NCBI GenBank assembly: GCA_015178975.1
Contig: WHVD01000015.1
Location: forward strand, 1,053,154 to 1,117,153
DNA: 64,000 bases
Source of the DNA: Hysterangium stoloniferum
Lineage: Eukaryota > Basidiomycota > Agaricomycetes > Hysterangiales > Hysterangiaceae
Reading direction: 5' to 3'
How positions within the stretch are numbered: position 1 is the stretch's first letter; every line of letters starts with the position of its first letter. The notes under the pieces are model-generated. The model ran no database searches, was not told the DNA's origin, and saw nothing but the letters and a program-made list of their open reading frames with translations. The translations under genes and the position numbers were made by a program. Shown in pieces: positions 11,475 through 24,634 of this stretch.

Positions 11475-14400
11475 CTAAGTACTTACTCCAATAATTGGGG
11501 ACAAAAATGTTTCGAAATCAGCCTCATTGGAAGGATCTCCTGTGATCTTCAACGCGCGTAGCAAGACCCGGTACTGACCGTTCGGGATCAGTGTGTTATT
11601 GGCAAATCGGGGGGTGTTGAGGGCAAATGTATTGAATCCGTTATCAGCTGCGTCCTAGTGGAGAAAAATTAGCAGACATCTGCATCCGTGTGTATGGTGC
11701 TTACAGTTGCATCCGAATTTCGAGGCTGGAAATCGAATTCAGCTAGTGAACCTAATACCGGGACTGTGCTGAATGATCCATCTAGGTGAATGGGAGAAAG
11801 CAAGGAATCGCCAGGATACAGGGCCCAATCATCACTACGCTTCGAAAGTTGGATTCCAGGAGCGACAAGATCTATGGTAAGTTTAGGTGTTCCACTTGCC
11901 AGCCTAAAACACCATAAGAATATGTCTCAGAATCGAAAAGATAGACGGAGTTACCTGTACATGAGGGTGGGGAAATCCCCATTCGTGAATGTATAATTGG
12001 TGGCGTTTACTTGAGGATTGCCTGCGGCATCCAAGATCACCGGCAATGGCACCTTAAAGTTCACATTGGTATTATCGAGGATCTTCAAATCTCTCATGGC
12101 CGCAGCCAGTCCCTGGTAAGCAACGTGCAGAGTTTCGCCGCTAGTGGTGCTTTGGATCTGGATGAAGCCGGAGTACACTGGGAAAGTCGTCTTATCTACG
12201 TTCTGTGGTGGACTGAAATTGACAACAGCGATACCAATACCAAAAGGAGGTACAATGATAATAGAGGGTACGATACGGGCAGTTGCGAAATCGGTGGTCA
12301 GGGGGACAGGGCCATCGGAGGGGAAAATAGTTCCCTATGTTGATGGCGAATTAACGCATATCTCACATGTAGTAAGGAAACATACAGGCTTAATGGTTTG
12401 GGCAGTTCCTGCTGGAACATGAGTCAACGAGTACGTCTGCACTGTGTTACCGGTATTTGAAATTTTGATTACATGACTAAACTTTGTCAGCGATATGCAG
12501 GCTCTGCTACGAAAATAACTCACGTGCCAACGAAATGAGCGGTATCGTTCAGGATAAGTTCTCCAGGAGTAACGACAGTCTTGAAGGTAAGGGCATTGAA
12601 TACATTGATGAGACCTGCACCTTGTTGCGTCAACGTCTGCAATGGATCACCATCTGTGTGGCTGGATGGGATTTTTTGAGCAGTAGTCTCGAACAGAGTA
12701 CGTGCACCTCGGGCCACACTCTGACTTTTACCCTTGACTTGCAAGAGAAGCGCCGCGCTGCCAGCCATAAATGGGGTTGCCATGCTAGTCTGCGTAGAAA
12801 TGTCTAACAAAGATCTGCATGTAACGACCTCTTAGAGACTTACCCCAGACTCAAGTGCAAAACTACCTAAAGGAACGGGAAAGGTTGAAAGAATGTTACC
12901 GCCTGGTGTAGCCACGGCGGGTTTACTTTCCATGTTTCATGTCAGCAATTTGATCCATCGGAATGAATAAGTCCCTTCTTACAAAAAGAAGTCATTCGAT
13001 GGACCATAAGATGTGAACGACGAAACAAGACCGCCAGTAGGGGAGGGGAGTCCAAAGGAATGTCCGGTTTGAGGGAACGAGACCGTGATTGGGACGCCGG
13101 CAACAAATTGACTGACCAAAAATTGCCCATCTGCGACTGAGATGAGAGCAGTAGTGAAGTTTCCTGTTGCGATAGGGGCAAGACCGCCACCATTGCTACA
13201 AACCACTAAGCTCTAACACAGTTCACAGCTGGTAGGCTTAAACTCACTCGTAAATCAAAGACACCTTAGCGCCTTTAGCTGCTATATTTTGTAGTTTTGT
13301 TACCTATTATTAAAATATTTAATATGGTCGCTAAAAATCAGTTCCATCCCATACTTACGAATGAACAGGTCCCGCGGTGGATGATAACTAGGAATTTCGA
13401 TAGATCAGGGGTGCTGTCGGGTAATGGGTTACATGCGTCATTGGTAAGCGTCGTGTCGTTCGAAGTTGCATAGATGGGAAGCGACCCATTAATTGGGAGT
13501 GGGAGAGCCGAAAAATATGGCTACATCCGATTTATTGATTGATTCTCTGAAGGCTTTATAAAGAACTTGGTCTTACAATGGTTGGATGAGTCGAGTCCGA
13601 CGTGGTGGCGTTCTGGATGGGGATCACAGTGCTGTAAAGCATTAGAAGGACTAAATGAGATTAAATATTATTCTCACTTGTCAACGCTTGCAACACTGAA
13701 ATTTGTTAATAAATGTGTTGTAACGACAAGCCAAAAGGAGCTTACGAGATAACATCGATCCCATTACCAGGACCACTGGTATACCAGGATCCGAACGCAC
13801 CGTCGTTACCGGCAGCGATCGTGACAATTATCCCAGAATCTGCCAGACGGCTGGCCACAACACTGCTCATACCTTCTGTCCACCCATCAGCTCCTCCAAG
13901 CGACAGGGTCAAGATGTCTACCCCGTCAGATTGACCCCGCAGCAAAGCTTGGATAATGACTAAGGAGTATAATTTTAGAGAAATGACAATACTATTAGGA
14001 TAGTGGTCAGCATACTGTCATCAGAGACTGTGCCACTGCAACCGAAAACCCTGTAGGAAAAGATTGAGGATTGATATGCCACACCTGAAATGCCGAATGC
14101 ATTTCCGGGGTTGGCACCAATAATGCCCTAAGGAGATAAATACGAAGCATTCCTAATGCGAAGTAATATCAATTCTTACAGCTACATGGGTCCCGTCTAC
14201 AATAACAATCCTGTTAGATTCTTTCTTAAGACTCGATAATTAACACTCACGGCCATTACATCTACACATCAAGGGTAACGTAAAATGAGAGTTAGTTAGA
14301 AGTGTAAAGGTGAATAACTGACTGGTCAAGAGGATCGTTGTCGGGGACCGGAGTATTGTTTCCTGATTTCATTATCTTCGATATCAGACCAAAAGAAAAG

Positions 14401-15397
14401 AGATTGAAGATTCACAACGTACCAGTGAAAGCATCACCAACAAAGTCGAATCCACCAGCAACCTTGTTCCCTGGTCCGAAAGCGCCACCAAGAACAGGGT
14501 TTGTGTAGTCGATTCCTGTATAGTTACTTAGGCATATAAACTGAAACAATCCAGGTTGAACTATACCGGTATCCACGCTAAGGTTCGTTCAGTACAGTGG
14601 GCAAACATATAGAAAAGCCGTCACCAACATTCCAATTTTAATGCCAGAGCCAAAGATACCCTGAGCATGTAGCTTGTCCACCCCCTACATAATTTACATA
14701 AAATACGTCCTTCAGACCACATAAAAGTCGACATACCGTCATGATATGCGTCGACTCCGAGTCTGCTGGTAATGCCGGATCATTTGGACCAGTAGGAATG
14801 ATCCTATTGATGGGTCTAATGGGCGAGGCCAGTATTTAATAAAAAAACCACGAAGCACATATCTGTCTTACTCGGGGGGCGAAATCTGGATGACAGGTCG
14901 AATACCTTTAACCCCAGGAATATCGGCAATCCCATTCAAAGCCTAAAATTCACGATAAATATTATAGTATAGTTCAGGAGATGGAGCAGCCAAATTTACA
15001 TCGGGTTTCTGGGGCACAAAATTGGACAGACATTAGTTGTCAAGAGCGTTGAAGAGCTCCAGTAGGCATTACCGTAAGAATTATAGAAGCGCCAACGAAG
15101 ATATCTGAATGGTACTCCTGCGACACTACGAACCCTTCCGGACCGGCTCGTTTAGCCAATGCGGCATAAAAGTCAGCGTGGACCTATGAAATTGTTGCCT
15201 TGTGATTCTATGTGATAATACAGATGCTAACGTACATTCAACGATCGTTTTCCCGTCAGTGCACTGACATTGTCCAACTCCACCACGAATTTGTTAGGGG
15301 CGATATTAGACGAAGTTACTCGCTCGACACTAGAGAGTGGAATGCCAGCAAATGCCGCAGACAAAACTGCAAGGACTACCAACAGTGCCAGCGACAT
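11475..15397 (-). CDS. secreted subtilisin-like serine protease, tandem copy A
   Basis: An S8A endoprotease acting outside the cell. The ATG at 15395-15397 opens a hydrophobic signal peptide (SLALLVVLAVLSAAFA), followed by an I9-type propeptide. The catalytic Asp is at 14571-14573 in VDTGIDYTNP. The catalytic His lies in NGHGTHVA; its codon is split by an intron between about 14199 and 14250. The oxyanion Asn is in AAGNDGAFGSW (about 13805), and the Ser codon is 12784-12786 in SGTSMATPFMAGSAA. A protease-associated (PA) domain is inserted between Asn and Ser (about 13510-13140: PINGSLPIYATSND, IHRGTCSF). The C-terminal part is an Fn3-like domain ending in LSPIIGVST and a TAG at 11475-11477. 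More than a dozen short introns are needed, and I found none that destroys a motif. The order Asp-His-Asn-PA-Ser-Fn3 resembles Vpr/C5a-peptidase-type subtilases. Substrate unknown. Confidence 0.85.
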
Positions 15398-17000
15398 GGT
15401 AGGTGCTGTGAGAAAGACTTGAAAGAGTAATGAATGGGGGCGTTGTTCGATTTCATTGCGCTTCGTATTAGGCGTGCAATATAATAAGACTCAATAAGAA
15501 CGCAATTCCAATATTATCTCGCGTGTGTGGCGGACGTGAGTGATCCGTCCAATCCAACTAGTCGGATCCCGTTGTTGATGTTGAACCAGTTATAACCTTA
15601 TAACCCATAGCCCTTAGTCGACATCGTAAATCATGGGTTTCACAGAGTATGTGTTCCAAGACAGGTCGTTATCAGGTGTCTTGGTGGGTTGTAGATATAT
15701 TATTATATGGATGTGAAACCTACAAAAAACGAGAGTTAGGCTAGTTACAAATGAAATACTAGTCTGTGATGTCACATCAAGAAAATGGGGATGGGCGCTA
15801 ATGTGTACCGTCTGACAGTCCAGCTTCGTCTACTACGTAATGTATTCTGTACGAGAAGTTGGTTGTATGGTTGGGTAGAGGGAGAGCGAGCTCTCCGCGC
15901 ATGCGTGGGAAGACTTGCCGCTCGGGAGGGCGGGTCTCCTCATGCGTTACAACTCTCGCATTATTAATCCATTACTATTATCCAATATAATAACTCTGGG
16001 AATGACGACTGATTTAACACTACCGTCCTCAGCTTAAGGGCGAGGGTGGGTGGGTAAAATAATTAGAAATGTTTTAATGAATGATAATGCGTCACTCGAG
16101 CGCAAATTTTTCAAAGACTAGAGCGACAGAGTCGTCGCAGAAAACTAAAGGCATGGCAGTCCTTCGTACGCTCGGCTGGACGATGAGTGCCGAACTTCTC
16201 CCGGATGCGCGGCACTCTTACTATATACCAACATAGTACACGAATATCGGCTAGTAGCTCGGGTACAAGTGTGATGCAAACATCCTCTCCTATATTTATT
16301 CGAATTAAACTGAAATTTCTTACTATTTTTTAGACGTCCTTCTAGCAGGCAGATCACACGTATGGATCAGCTCCTGCTGCAGAGGTGAATTCTAACCTCG
16401 CTACATTATTCAAATCAGATGACGTGGTAGTGGCAAGTCGTACTAATACGCCATCTCCGACTCTCTGGAACAGAACCCCGTCTTCCACTCTTCAACACAA
16501 CTTCAATATAAACATCCACGGCAGGTCTGCATACACCAAACACACCCAGCAAAGTTTATGTCTTAAAAGTCCACATCTATTGGTACCTCTGTCCCGCTCC
16601 CAGAGCCGCTTTTAAAATCGTTCTTTTTTTCTTGAAATTCCCCTCTTACTTTTTGGATGTGGCTTCAAGTTCTTCCATCTTTTCTTTTCTTCACATTATT
16701 CCCGCATTTTGAATCAATTTTTTTTGTTTTCTGATCGTCACAATGATGTTCCTTTTGATAAAAAAAAAATCCGCTCTGATTAACGGTTTCAAATTGATTG
16801 ATTGATTTATTATTATATGATTTATAATATTATACTGGGATAAATCACGCGTACCATTCGTATTGTCGCGTACTGCATGTTCCGTGTTCACCAGGCATAC
16901 CGTCATACACTGAGAAATGATATTTGGTCTATATGGTCTGGTACACTCTCAGACTGGACCTAAAGTACGCGAGGTCTGAGCGGTATAGACACTCCAGGAC
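15398..17000. other. intergenic upstream of subtilase A
   Basis: No supported gene. Near the gene it matches the upstream region of copies B and C (see promoter boxes). The rest is AT-rich, with T and A tracts at about 16620-16830. I see no tRNA, tandem repeat or transposon end. Confidence 0.4.
15552..15577 (-). promoter_or_regulatory. conserved upstream box of subtilase A
   Basis: The string CCAACTAGTCGGATCCCGTTG lies about 160 bp upstream of the start codon. Close matches occur upstream of copies B and C. It stands out because much of the surrounding upstream sequence has drifted. A transcription-factor site or a duplicated core promoter element is inference. Confidence 0.35.
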
Positions 17001-17480
17001 TGTACATACCCCCTTTCCGACTTTCTTGATGTCTAACAGTGTTTGTTGTTCAAAGCTTCCAAGAATGCTCTCCAGCTCGTGCGCGAAAGGCTTGTTTTTG
17101 ATGTCAGTACAACGTTTGTCAGGGTGCTGCTGTAAGAGCATCTTTACGAGTAGGTTTTTCTATCCACAGCATCATGACAATGTTACCTTTTCGATCCCGC
17201 ACCGAGTTCCTTTAGCTTGTCAACCAAAGACTTCTCTTGCGAGCTGCCAGCGTGCCTCGCAAAAGCGCATTCATAGTCCCAGGCATTTCATAGCAGGTCG
17301 ATAACGGCTTCTTCATCAACTGGATTGGCACCATTGAACCATTCTTCCTCTTCAGTTGAAATTTTTTTCGACATTGAGAAGTGGTCTGGGATTGCTGAGA
17401 CAGCCAATATCTGTGACGGCGCAATTGTTCCATATCATTCGATATCACAGGCCCAAAACTCCACCTTATATTAGCCAAGT
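16990..17480 (-). pseudogene. unrecognised gene fragment between subtilases A and B
   Basis: Minus-strand reading gives protein-like pieces: one ending ...NALLRGTLAARKRSLVDKLKELGAG, then, across a GTAACA donor, KMLLQQHPDKRCTDIKNKPF and ELESILGSFEQQTLLDIKKV. Similar but broken pieces recur between copies B and C (about 22745-22810 and 24150-24310), so this was a neighbour copied with the protease. I do not recognise the family. No complete reading frame is present, so it is called a relic. Confidence 0.4.
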
Positions 17481-17880
17481 GGAGGCCAGTATGGGTTATG
17501 ATGATACCAATCGGCTGTGAGTTGTGAAATTTCCTGGTAACTGAGTTGGTGGATGCTGAATACCCATGGGCTACTACAAGTTACGGGTCATGTTACGAGT
17601 ATGGTTTATGTCAGGGTCGACTGCACACGCATACAATATTTTATTCTGGAGCCTACGAATAGTAAATAATATTTGTGTGCGTTTCAATAATCAAGTTTCA
17701 GCATTTAAAAGTCTGCAATGAAAAGCTCAATTTGAAATTTTTATACCGGCTGGTAAAGTTGGAGCGGGTTGAATTAATATTGTCAATCTCTTGCTCCCTG
17801 AGTCCCTTTGAGATTATTTAGTAAAAACGCGTATTGTCCGAGATTGCACAGGTATATTAGAAAAAAAAGATCACGGACTT

Positions 17881-20800
17881 CTAAGTAGAAACTCCAATAA
17901 TTGGGGACAAAAATGTTTCGAAATCAGCTTCGTTAGAAGGATTTCCTGTGATCTTCAACGCACGCACTAAGACCCTGTACTGACCGTCCGGGATCAATGT
18001 GTTATTAAAAAATCGGGCGGTGAGGGCAAATCTGTTGAATACGGTATTAGATGGATTACCTGGGTCCTAGTGGAGAGAAATTAGCAGACATCTGTATTCG
18101 TATGTAGGGTGCTTACGGGTGCATCTGGATTTCGGGGTTGGTAATCAAATTCGGCTAGTGAACCTAAGGTCGGGACTTTGCTGAATGATGCCTCTAAATG
18201 AATTGGGGCGGACAAGGATTGGTCAGGATACGGAGTCCAATCATCACTACGTTCTGAGAGTTGGATTCCGGGAGCGACAAGATCTATGGTAAGTTTAGGC
18301 GTTCCACTTGCCAGTCTAAAACACCATAAGAATATGTCTCAGAATCGAAACGATGAACGGAATTACCTGTACAGGAGGGTGGGGAAATCCCCATTCGTGA
18401 ATGTATAATTGGTGGCATTTACTTGAGGATTGCCTGCGGCATCCAAGATCACCGGCAATGGCACCTCAAAGGTCGCGTTGGTATTATCGAGGATCTTCAA
18501 ATCTCTCATGGCCGCAGCCAGTCCCTGGTAAGCAACGTGCAGAGTTTCGCCGCTCGTGGTGCTTTGGATCTGGATGAAGCCGGAGTACACTGGGAAAGTC
18601 GTCTTATCTACGTTCTGTGGTGGACTGAAACTAACAACAGCGATACCAGTACCAGAAGGCGAAACGACGATGGTAGAGGGTGTAATATGGGCAGTTGCGA
18701 AATCGGTGGTCAGGGGGACAGGGCCATCGGAGGGGAAAATGGTTCCCTGTGTTAATGGAGAATTAACGCGTATCTCATATGTAGTAAGGAAACATACAGG
18801 CTTAATGGTTTGGGCAGTTCCTGCTGGAACATGAGTCAACGAGTACGTCTGCGCTGTGTTACCGGTATTTGAAATTTTGATTACATGACTAAACTTTGTC
18901 AGTGATATCCAGGCTCTACCACGAAAATAACTCACGTGCGAACGAAATGAGCGGTATCGTTTAGGATAAGTTCTCCAGGAGTAACGACAGTCTTGAAGGT
19001 AAGGGCATTGAATACATTGATGAGACCTGCACCTTGTTGCGTCAACGTCTGCAATGGATCACCATCTGTGCGGCTGGATGGGATCTTTTGAGCAGTAGTT
19101 TCGAACAGAGTACGTGCACCACGAGCCACACTCTGACTTTTACCCTTGACTTGCAAGAGAAGCGCTGCGCTGCCAGCCATAAATGGGGTTGCCATGCTAG
19201 TCTGCAAAGAAATGATTGACCAAAATCCGGATGCAGTGACCTGTTAGAACCTTACCCCAGAGTCAAGTGCAAAACCACCGAAAGGAACGGGATAGGTTGA
19301 AAGGATGTTACCGCCTGGTGCAGCCACGGCGGGTTTACTTTCCATGTTTCATGTCAGCAACTTGATCCATTGGAATAAATAAGTCCCTTCTTACAAAAAG
19401 AAGTCATTCGATGGACCATAAGATGTGAACGACGAAACAAGACCGCCAGTAGGGGAGGGAAGTCCAAAGGAATGTCCGGTTTGAGGGAACGAGACCGTGA
19501 TTGGGACGCCGGCAACAAATTGACTGACCAAAAATTGCCCATCTGCGACTGAGATGAGAGCAGTAGTGAAGTTTCCTGTTGCGATAGGGACAAGACCGCC
19601 ACCATTGCTACAAACCACTAAGCTCTAACACAATTCACAGCTGGTAGGCTTACACTCACTCGTAAATCAAAGACACCTTAGCGCCTTTAGCTGCTATATT
19701 TTGTAGTTTTGTTACCTATTATTGAAATATTTAATACGGTTGCTAAAAATCAGTGTACTATACTTACGAATGAACAGGTCCCGCGGTGGATGATAACTAG
19801 GAATTTCGATAGATCAGGGGTGCTGTCGGGTAATGGGTTACATGCGTCGTTGGTAAGCGTCGTGTCATTCGAAGTTGCATAGATAGGAAGCGATCCATTA
19901 ATTGGTAGTGGGAGAGTCGAAAAATATGGCTGCATCCGATTTATTGATTGATTCTCTGAAGATTTTATAAAGAACTTCGTCTTACAATGGTTGGATGAGT
20001 CGAGTCCGACGTGGTGGCGTTCTGGATGGGGAACAGGATGCTGTAAAGCATCAGAAGGACTAAATGAGATTAAAAATTAATTCTCACTTGTCAACGCTTG
20101 CAACACTGAGAAATTGGTTAATAAATATGTCATTAAAAAAATGTCAAAATGAAAGCTTACGAGATAACATCGATCCCATTACTGGGATCGCTGGTATACC
20201 AGGATCCGATCTCACCGTTGTTACCGGCAGCGACCGTGACAATTATCCCAGAATCTGCTAGACGGCTGGCCACAACACTGCTCATACCTTCTGCCCACCC
20301 AACAGGACTTCCGAGTGACAGGGTCAAGATGTCTACGCCGTCAGATTGACCCCGTAGCAAAGCTTTAATAATGACTATGGAGCATAAGTTTAGAGAAATG
20401 GCAGAATATTATTATGATAGTGGTCAGCATACTGTCATCAGTGACTGTGCCATTGCAACCGATAATCCTGTAGGAGAAAATTGTGGATTGATATGCCACG
20501 CCTGAAATGCCGAATTCATTTCCGGGGTTGGCACCAATAATCCCCTAAAGGAATAAATATGAAGCATTCCTAATGCGAGGTAATATCAATCCTTACAGCT
20601 ACATGGGTCCCGTCTACAATAACAATTCCGTTAGATTCTTTCTCAATACTCGATAATTAACACTCACGGCCATTGCATCTACGCATCGGGCGTAACGTGA
20701 AATGAGAGTTAGTTAGAAGTGTAAAAGTGAATAACTGACTGGTCAAGAGGATCGTTGTCGGGGACCGGAGTATTGGTTCCTAGTTTCATTATCTTAGATA

Positions 20801-21820
20801 TCAGACCAAAAAAAAAGAAAACTGAAGATTTATAACAACGTACCATCGAAGGCATCACCAACAAAGTCGAATCCACCAGCAACCTTGTTCCCTGGTCCGA
20901 AAGCGCCTCCAAGAACAGGGTTTGTGTAGTCGATTCCTGTATAGTTACTTAAGCATATAAACTAAAACAATCCAGGCTGAACTATACCGGTATCCACGCT
21001 AAGGTTCATTCAGTACAGTGGGCAAACAGATAGAAAAGCCGTCACGAACATTCCAATTTTAATGCCAGAGCCAAAGATACCCTGAGCATGTAGCTTGTCC
21101 ACTCCCTACACAATACAAATGGAATACGTCCTTCAGACCACATAAAAGTCGACATACCGTCATGATATGCGTCGACTCCGAGTCTGCTGGTAATGCCGGA
21201 TCATTTGGACCAGTAGGAATGATCCTATTGATGGGTCTAATGGATGAGGCCAGTATTTAGTAAAAAACCACGAAGCAGATACCTGTCTTACTTGGGGGGG
21301 GAGATCTGGATAACAGGTCGAATACCTTTAACACCAGGAATATCGGCAATCCCATTCAAAGCCTAAAGATCACGACAAATATTATAGTATAGTTCAGGAG
21401 ATGGAGCAGCCAAATTTACATCGGGTTTCTGGGGCACAAAATTAGACAGACATTAGTTGTCAAGAGTGTTGAAGAGCTCGATTAGGCATTACCGTAAGAG
21501 TTATAGAAGTGCCAACGAAGATGTCTGAATTGTATTCCTGCGACACTACGAAACCTTCCGGACCGGCTCGTTTAGCCAATGCGGCATAAAAGTCAGCGTG
21601 GACCTATGTCATTGTTGCCTTGCGAGTTTCCGGAATGATACAGATGCTAACATACATTCAACGATCGTTTTCCTGTCAGTCGATTGACACTGTCCAGCTC
21701 CACAACGAATTTGTGGGGGGCGATATAAGACGAAGTTGATCTCTCCACACTGGAGAGTGGAATGCCAGCAAATGCTGCAGACAACACTACAAGGACTACC
21801 AACAGTGCCAGCGACATCAT
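17881..21820 (-). CDS. secreted subtilisin-like serine protease, tandem copy B
   Basis: Paralog of copy A with the same domain order and intron positions. The start is one of two adjacent ATGs (21815-21820), followed by the SLALLVVL signal peptide. Catalytic Asp codon 20992-20994 (DTGID); His in NGHGTHVA with its codon split by an intron below 20671; oxyanion Asn in AAGNNGEIGSW; Ser codon 19196-19198 in SGTSMATPF. The PA domain reads PINGSLPIYATSND and the Fn3-like end closes with IIGVST and TAG at 17881-17883. It is very close to A along the PA, Ser and Fn3 exons, including introns, yet differs from both A and C in the Asn-box exon (20157-20360: GSPVGWAEG, SDPSNG). That patch points to exchange between copies. 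Expected role is extracellular protein breakdown, as for A. Confidence 0.84.
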
Positions 21821-22800
21821 AGGCACTATTGGTGGGGAGGGTGGCCTGAAACAAATATGACTGGGGCGTTGTTCGATTCCATTGCGCTCATTATAAGGTG
21901 TGCAATATTAAGACACAATGAAGAAGCAATCCAAATATATCTCATGTGTGTGGCGGGTCCGTGCAATCCAACTAGTCGGATCTTGTTGTTCATATATGTA
22001 AGAGTGTGGCAACGCCCTGTTGGAAATGGTTCATGAAGGCCTCGAAAAATTAATGTATTCACAAATAAAATTAATATCTCAAATATATTTAAGAATTTTC
22101 ACCTGTATTTCAGTGTTTGTTTGAGTTGCGGAGTACTCGTTCATAGTGTATATTGTTCAATCTTACTAAGCGCCCCGGAGACTAATTGCTAGGTACCCAG
22201 CAGAAGGTTTGGACTTCGGTAGGATTGTTTAATTCATGCTGTGCGTATCAATAATTGATGTAATATATAATATATGGTACCAACGTATTATTACTTTATC
22301 ATGCGACGCCTTGTCCTTACCATGTGGGACAACTAGTAAGTCGCGGGCCTGGTGCCCCGGCTCGAACTTTAAATGTCCCCGGCTCGGGCTTTGCCAATAA
22401 CTAGTTAGAATCTGTGGAATTAAGTTCAATTCATCTTTGTTTCCATGTCTTTAGAAACTTTTTGCATCCATTATTTGAGGTATGGCTGTACCAAGCCAGG
22501 AAAAACGCTGCTGCTGGCAGCAACGGCAACACCAGATTCTTCCGATATCACCCCGGTTGAACGAATGAGCCCCGACTCAGCGCTAATGAAATCCGATTAT
22601 AGGAGCATCGCTTTTTGCACCCATTTGGTGGTGTCTAACTGAACTGCTTCATGGTTACAAGTGAAATAGCCTGTGATATCCATGGTTGCTTCCATTCTAT
22701 TAGAGAGTATTTGCAGCTAATATTTCATTAATTGCAACTACTCTCTATTGTTTGAGCTTGTTTTATGTCAGCACAACGTTTGTGAATGCGGCTGTAAGAG
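21821..22800. other. intergenic upstream of subtilase B
   Basis: No gene is supported. The first 200 bp resemble the upstream region of copy A. The region about 22280-22430 has C/G-rich blocks but no tRNA fold that I can draw. From about 22745 it enters the duplicated relic described at 16990-17480. Confidence 0.4.
21962..21990 (-). promoter_or_regulatory. conserved upstream box of subtilase B
   Basis: CAATCCAACTAGTCGGATCTTG, about 150 bp from the start codon, is the counterpart of the box in copy A at 15552-15577 with nearly the same spacing. Function is inferred only from conservation between copies. Confidence 0.35.
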
Positions 22801-22806
22801 CATCTT

Positions 22807-23001
22807 TGTTGGTAATCAACCTGACATTCCTAGAATATTATAGAATATCATGGAACATACTTAACATAGCTTTAGTAATATCTCTGTCATCCCTTCCAGA
22901 ACCTTCTCCCCCATAGATATATATAATCCCCAGTAGTTTACTCATAGATAGAAGCCAGGTTATATTCTAATATCTACTGTGGTCTGCACAAGTTCCCAAT
23001 A
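22807..23001. mobile_element. solo LTR, 195 bp, with 5-bp target duplication
   Basis: A 195-bp insert starting TGTTGGTAATCAACC and ending GTTCCCAATA is flanked by ATCTT on both sides (22802-22806 and 23002-23006). The related flank between A and B reads straight through (GAGCATCTTTACGAGTAGG, about 17136-17154), giving an empty site with a single ATCTT. TGTTGG...CCAATA termini suit a Ty1/copia-type LTR whose final CA has become TA. No internal retrotransposon sequence is attached, so it is a solo LTR. Confidence 0.75.
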
Positions 23002-23006
23002 ATCTT

Positions 23007-24430
23007 TACGTGTAGGTTTTTGGTCCCTAGTCCCGGCGTTAGGCTGCGGCTTGTGTACCATAACTGGCTAACGGCTAGCAGCTGGTCCCACATGGTATGG
23101 ACAGGGTGCCACATGCTTAATCTCAATCAATTAGAATATATTATTATGCACAGCTCCATCACCGCTTCAACCTCATTGTACACAATATTAGCGCATCCAA
23201 GTAAAGTAATATGTATGAAATATCAGGAACTAATTTTCAGTTTGCTGATATATTACTTTGCATATGTGTACGTAATTCCGCCAACATCCCAGCCTTGTGT
23301 GGCACACAACCTCAGCGGAGTCAGTCTTTAGGGCGCCCGCCGAACTGAACGATAAGGCACTCGGACAAGTCTAAAAAATAACGTGTACATCTTAATTCCA
23401 TTCAATCACTAAATTTATGTTTATAGTTTCAAGACCGATATGGTAACATGGATGGAAAACGCCCCGGCGCGATTCAACCTAAAAATCCGAGAAAAATGAA
23501 AATATCACCGCTTTTAATCGAGCTCGACACTAGCGAAGAAGGCAAAGAGGACGGTGTTGATTAGCACATCGCCGCCTTGGATGCCCGAGTATCATCGCTG
23601 ATTTCAAATTGAAGAGGTGGTTCCAGAATCCATGGGAACTGTGGAATGGTGGGGTATAAGTGTTTTGACCCGAATTTTATCCGTGTCATATCCTACTTTT
23701 TAAATAGCTTGATTCTGATAGGCACCCTGTATGGGCATCTTTGCCCTTGATTATTTGCCCATAATGGCGTCTTCAGTGTCTAGTGAGAGGGGTGTTCAGT
23801 TGGCGGCATTACACTCATAGGCCGGCGAAGCCGTTTGTAAGATGACATTGTTGAAGCTCTCCAGGTTGTCCACTGCACAATTCGGAAGGATCTGCTCATC
23901 CGCCCTCCTATGCCTTCTTCGACGTTTGAGATGGATATTGAGAGTGACAACGAGATATCGAAAAGAGTTCACCACAGGAAATCTTGATGTCTACCGATGA
24001 TGGGCAAGTTTGCGGGGGTAGTATTTGTATCCATAAATATATTGGAAAAAATTATGATTATTCTCACAGGAAGAGTAAATTACTGTAAAGCCCTCATGAA
24101 CGATATTTACCCACCCGAGCTGTCTCTGAAATCTCGTCCTGAGATATTCGCAACTTGAAGCCGAAACCCTCGAGAGCCGGTGCCTGGCCGGGACGGAACT
24201 TGCCAATCACTGGTCAATGCTACCTTTTTGATCCCGCCTTCAGCTTGTCAACTATTTCCACATTGAGAAGCGGTCTGGGGTTGCCGAGGAAGCAAATGTC
24301 TGTGACGGGGCAAGTATTCCACATCATTCTATATCATAGGCACAAAGCTCCATCTTATATTAGCCAGGTAGGGGCCAGTACGGGTTATGCTGACACCAAT
24401 TAGCTGTGGGTTGTAGAATCTCTTGGTATC
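23007..24430. other. decayed duplicated sequence between subtilases B and C
   Basis: No intact gene. From about 24210 to 24450 the sequence aligns by eye to 17370-17560 (TTGAGAAG..GGTCTGGG..TTGC and TTATATTAGCCA strings), so it is the equivalent flank of copy C. The stretch 23330-24150 shows nothing I can assign. Confidence 0.4.
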
Positions 24431-24634
24431 TGAGTTGGTGGATGTGCGTTTCAATAATCAAATTTCAGCATTTAAAAATCTGCAATGAAAGGCTCAATTC
24501 GAAATTTTATACCAGCTGACGAAGGTTGGATTGTTGATCTCTTGCTCACTGAGTCCCTTTGAAATAATACAGCAAAAACGTATATTGTGCCCGGTTGTAC
24601 GGGGTATATTGAAAAAGATCATTATTGACTTCTT

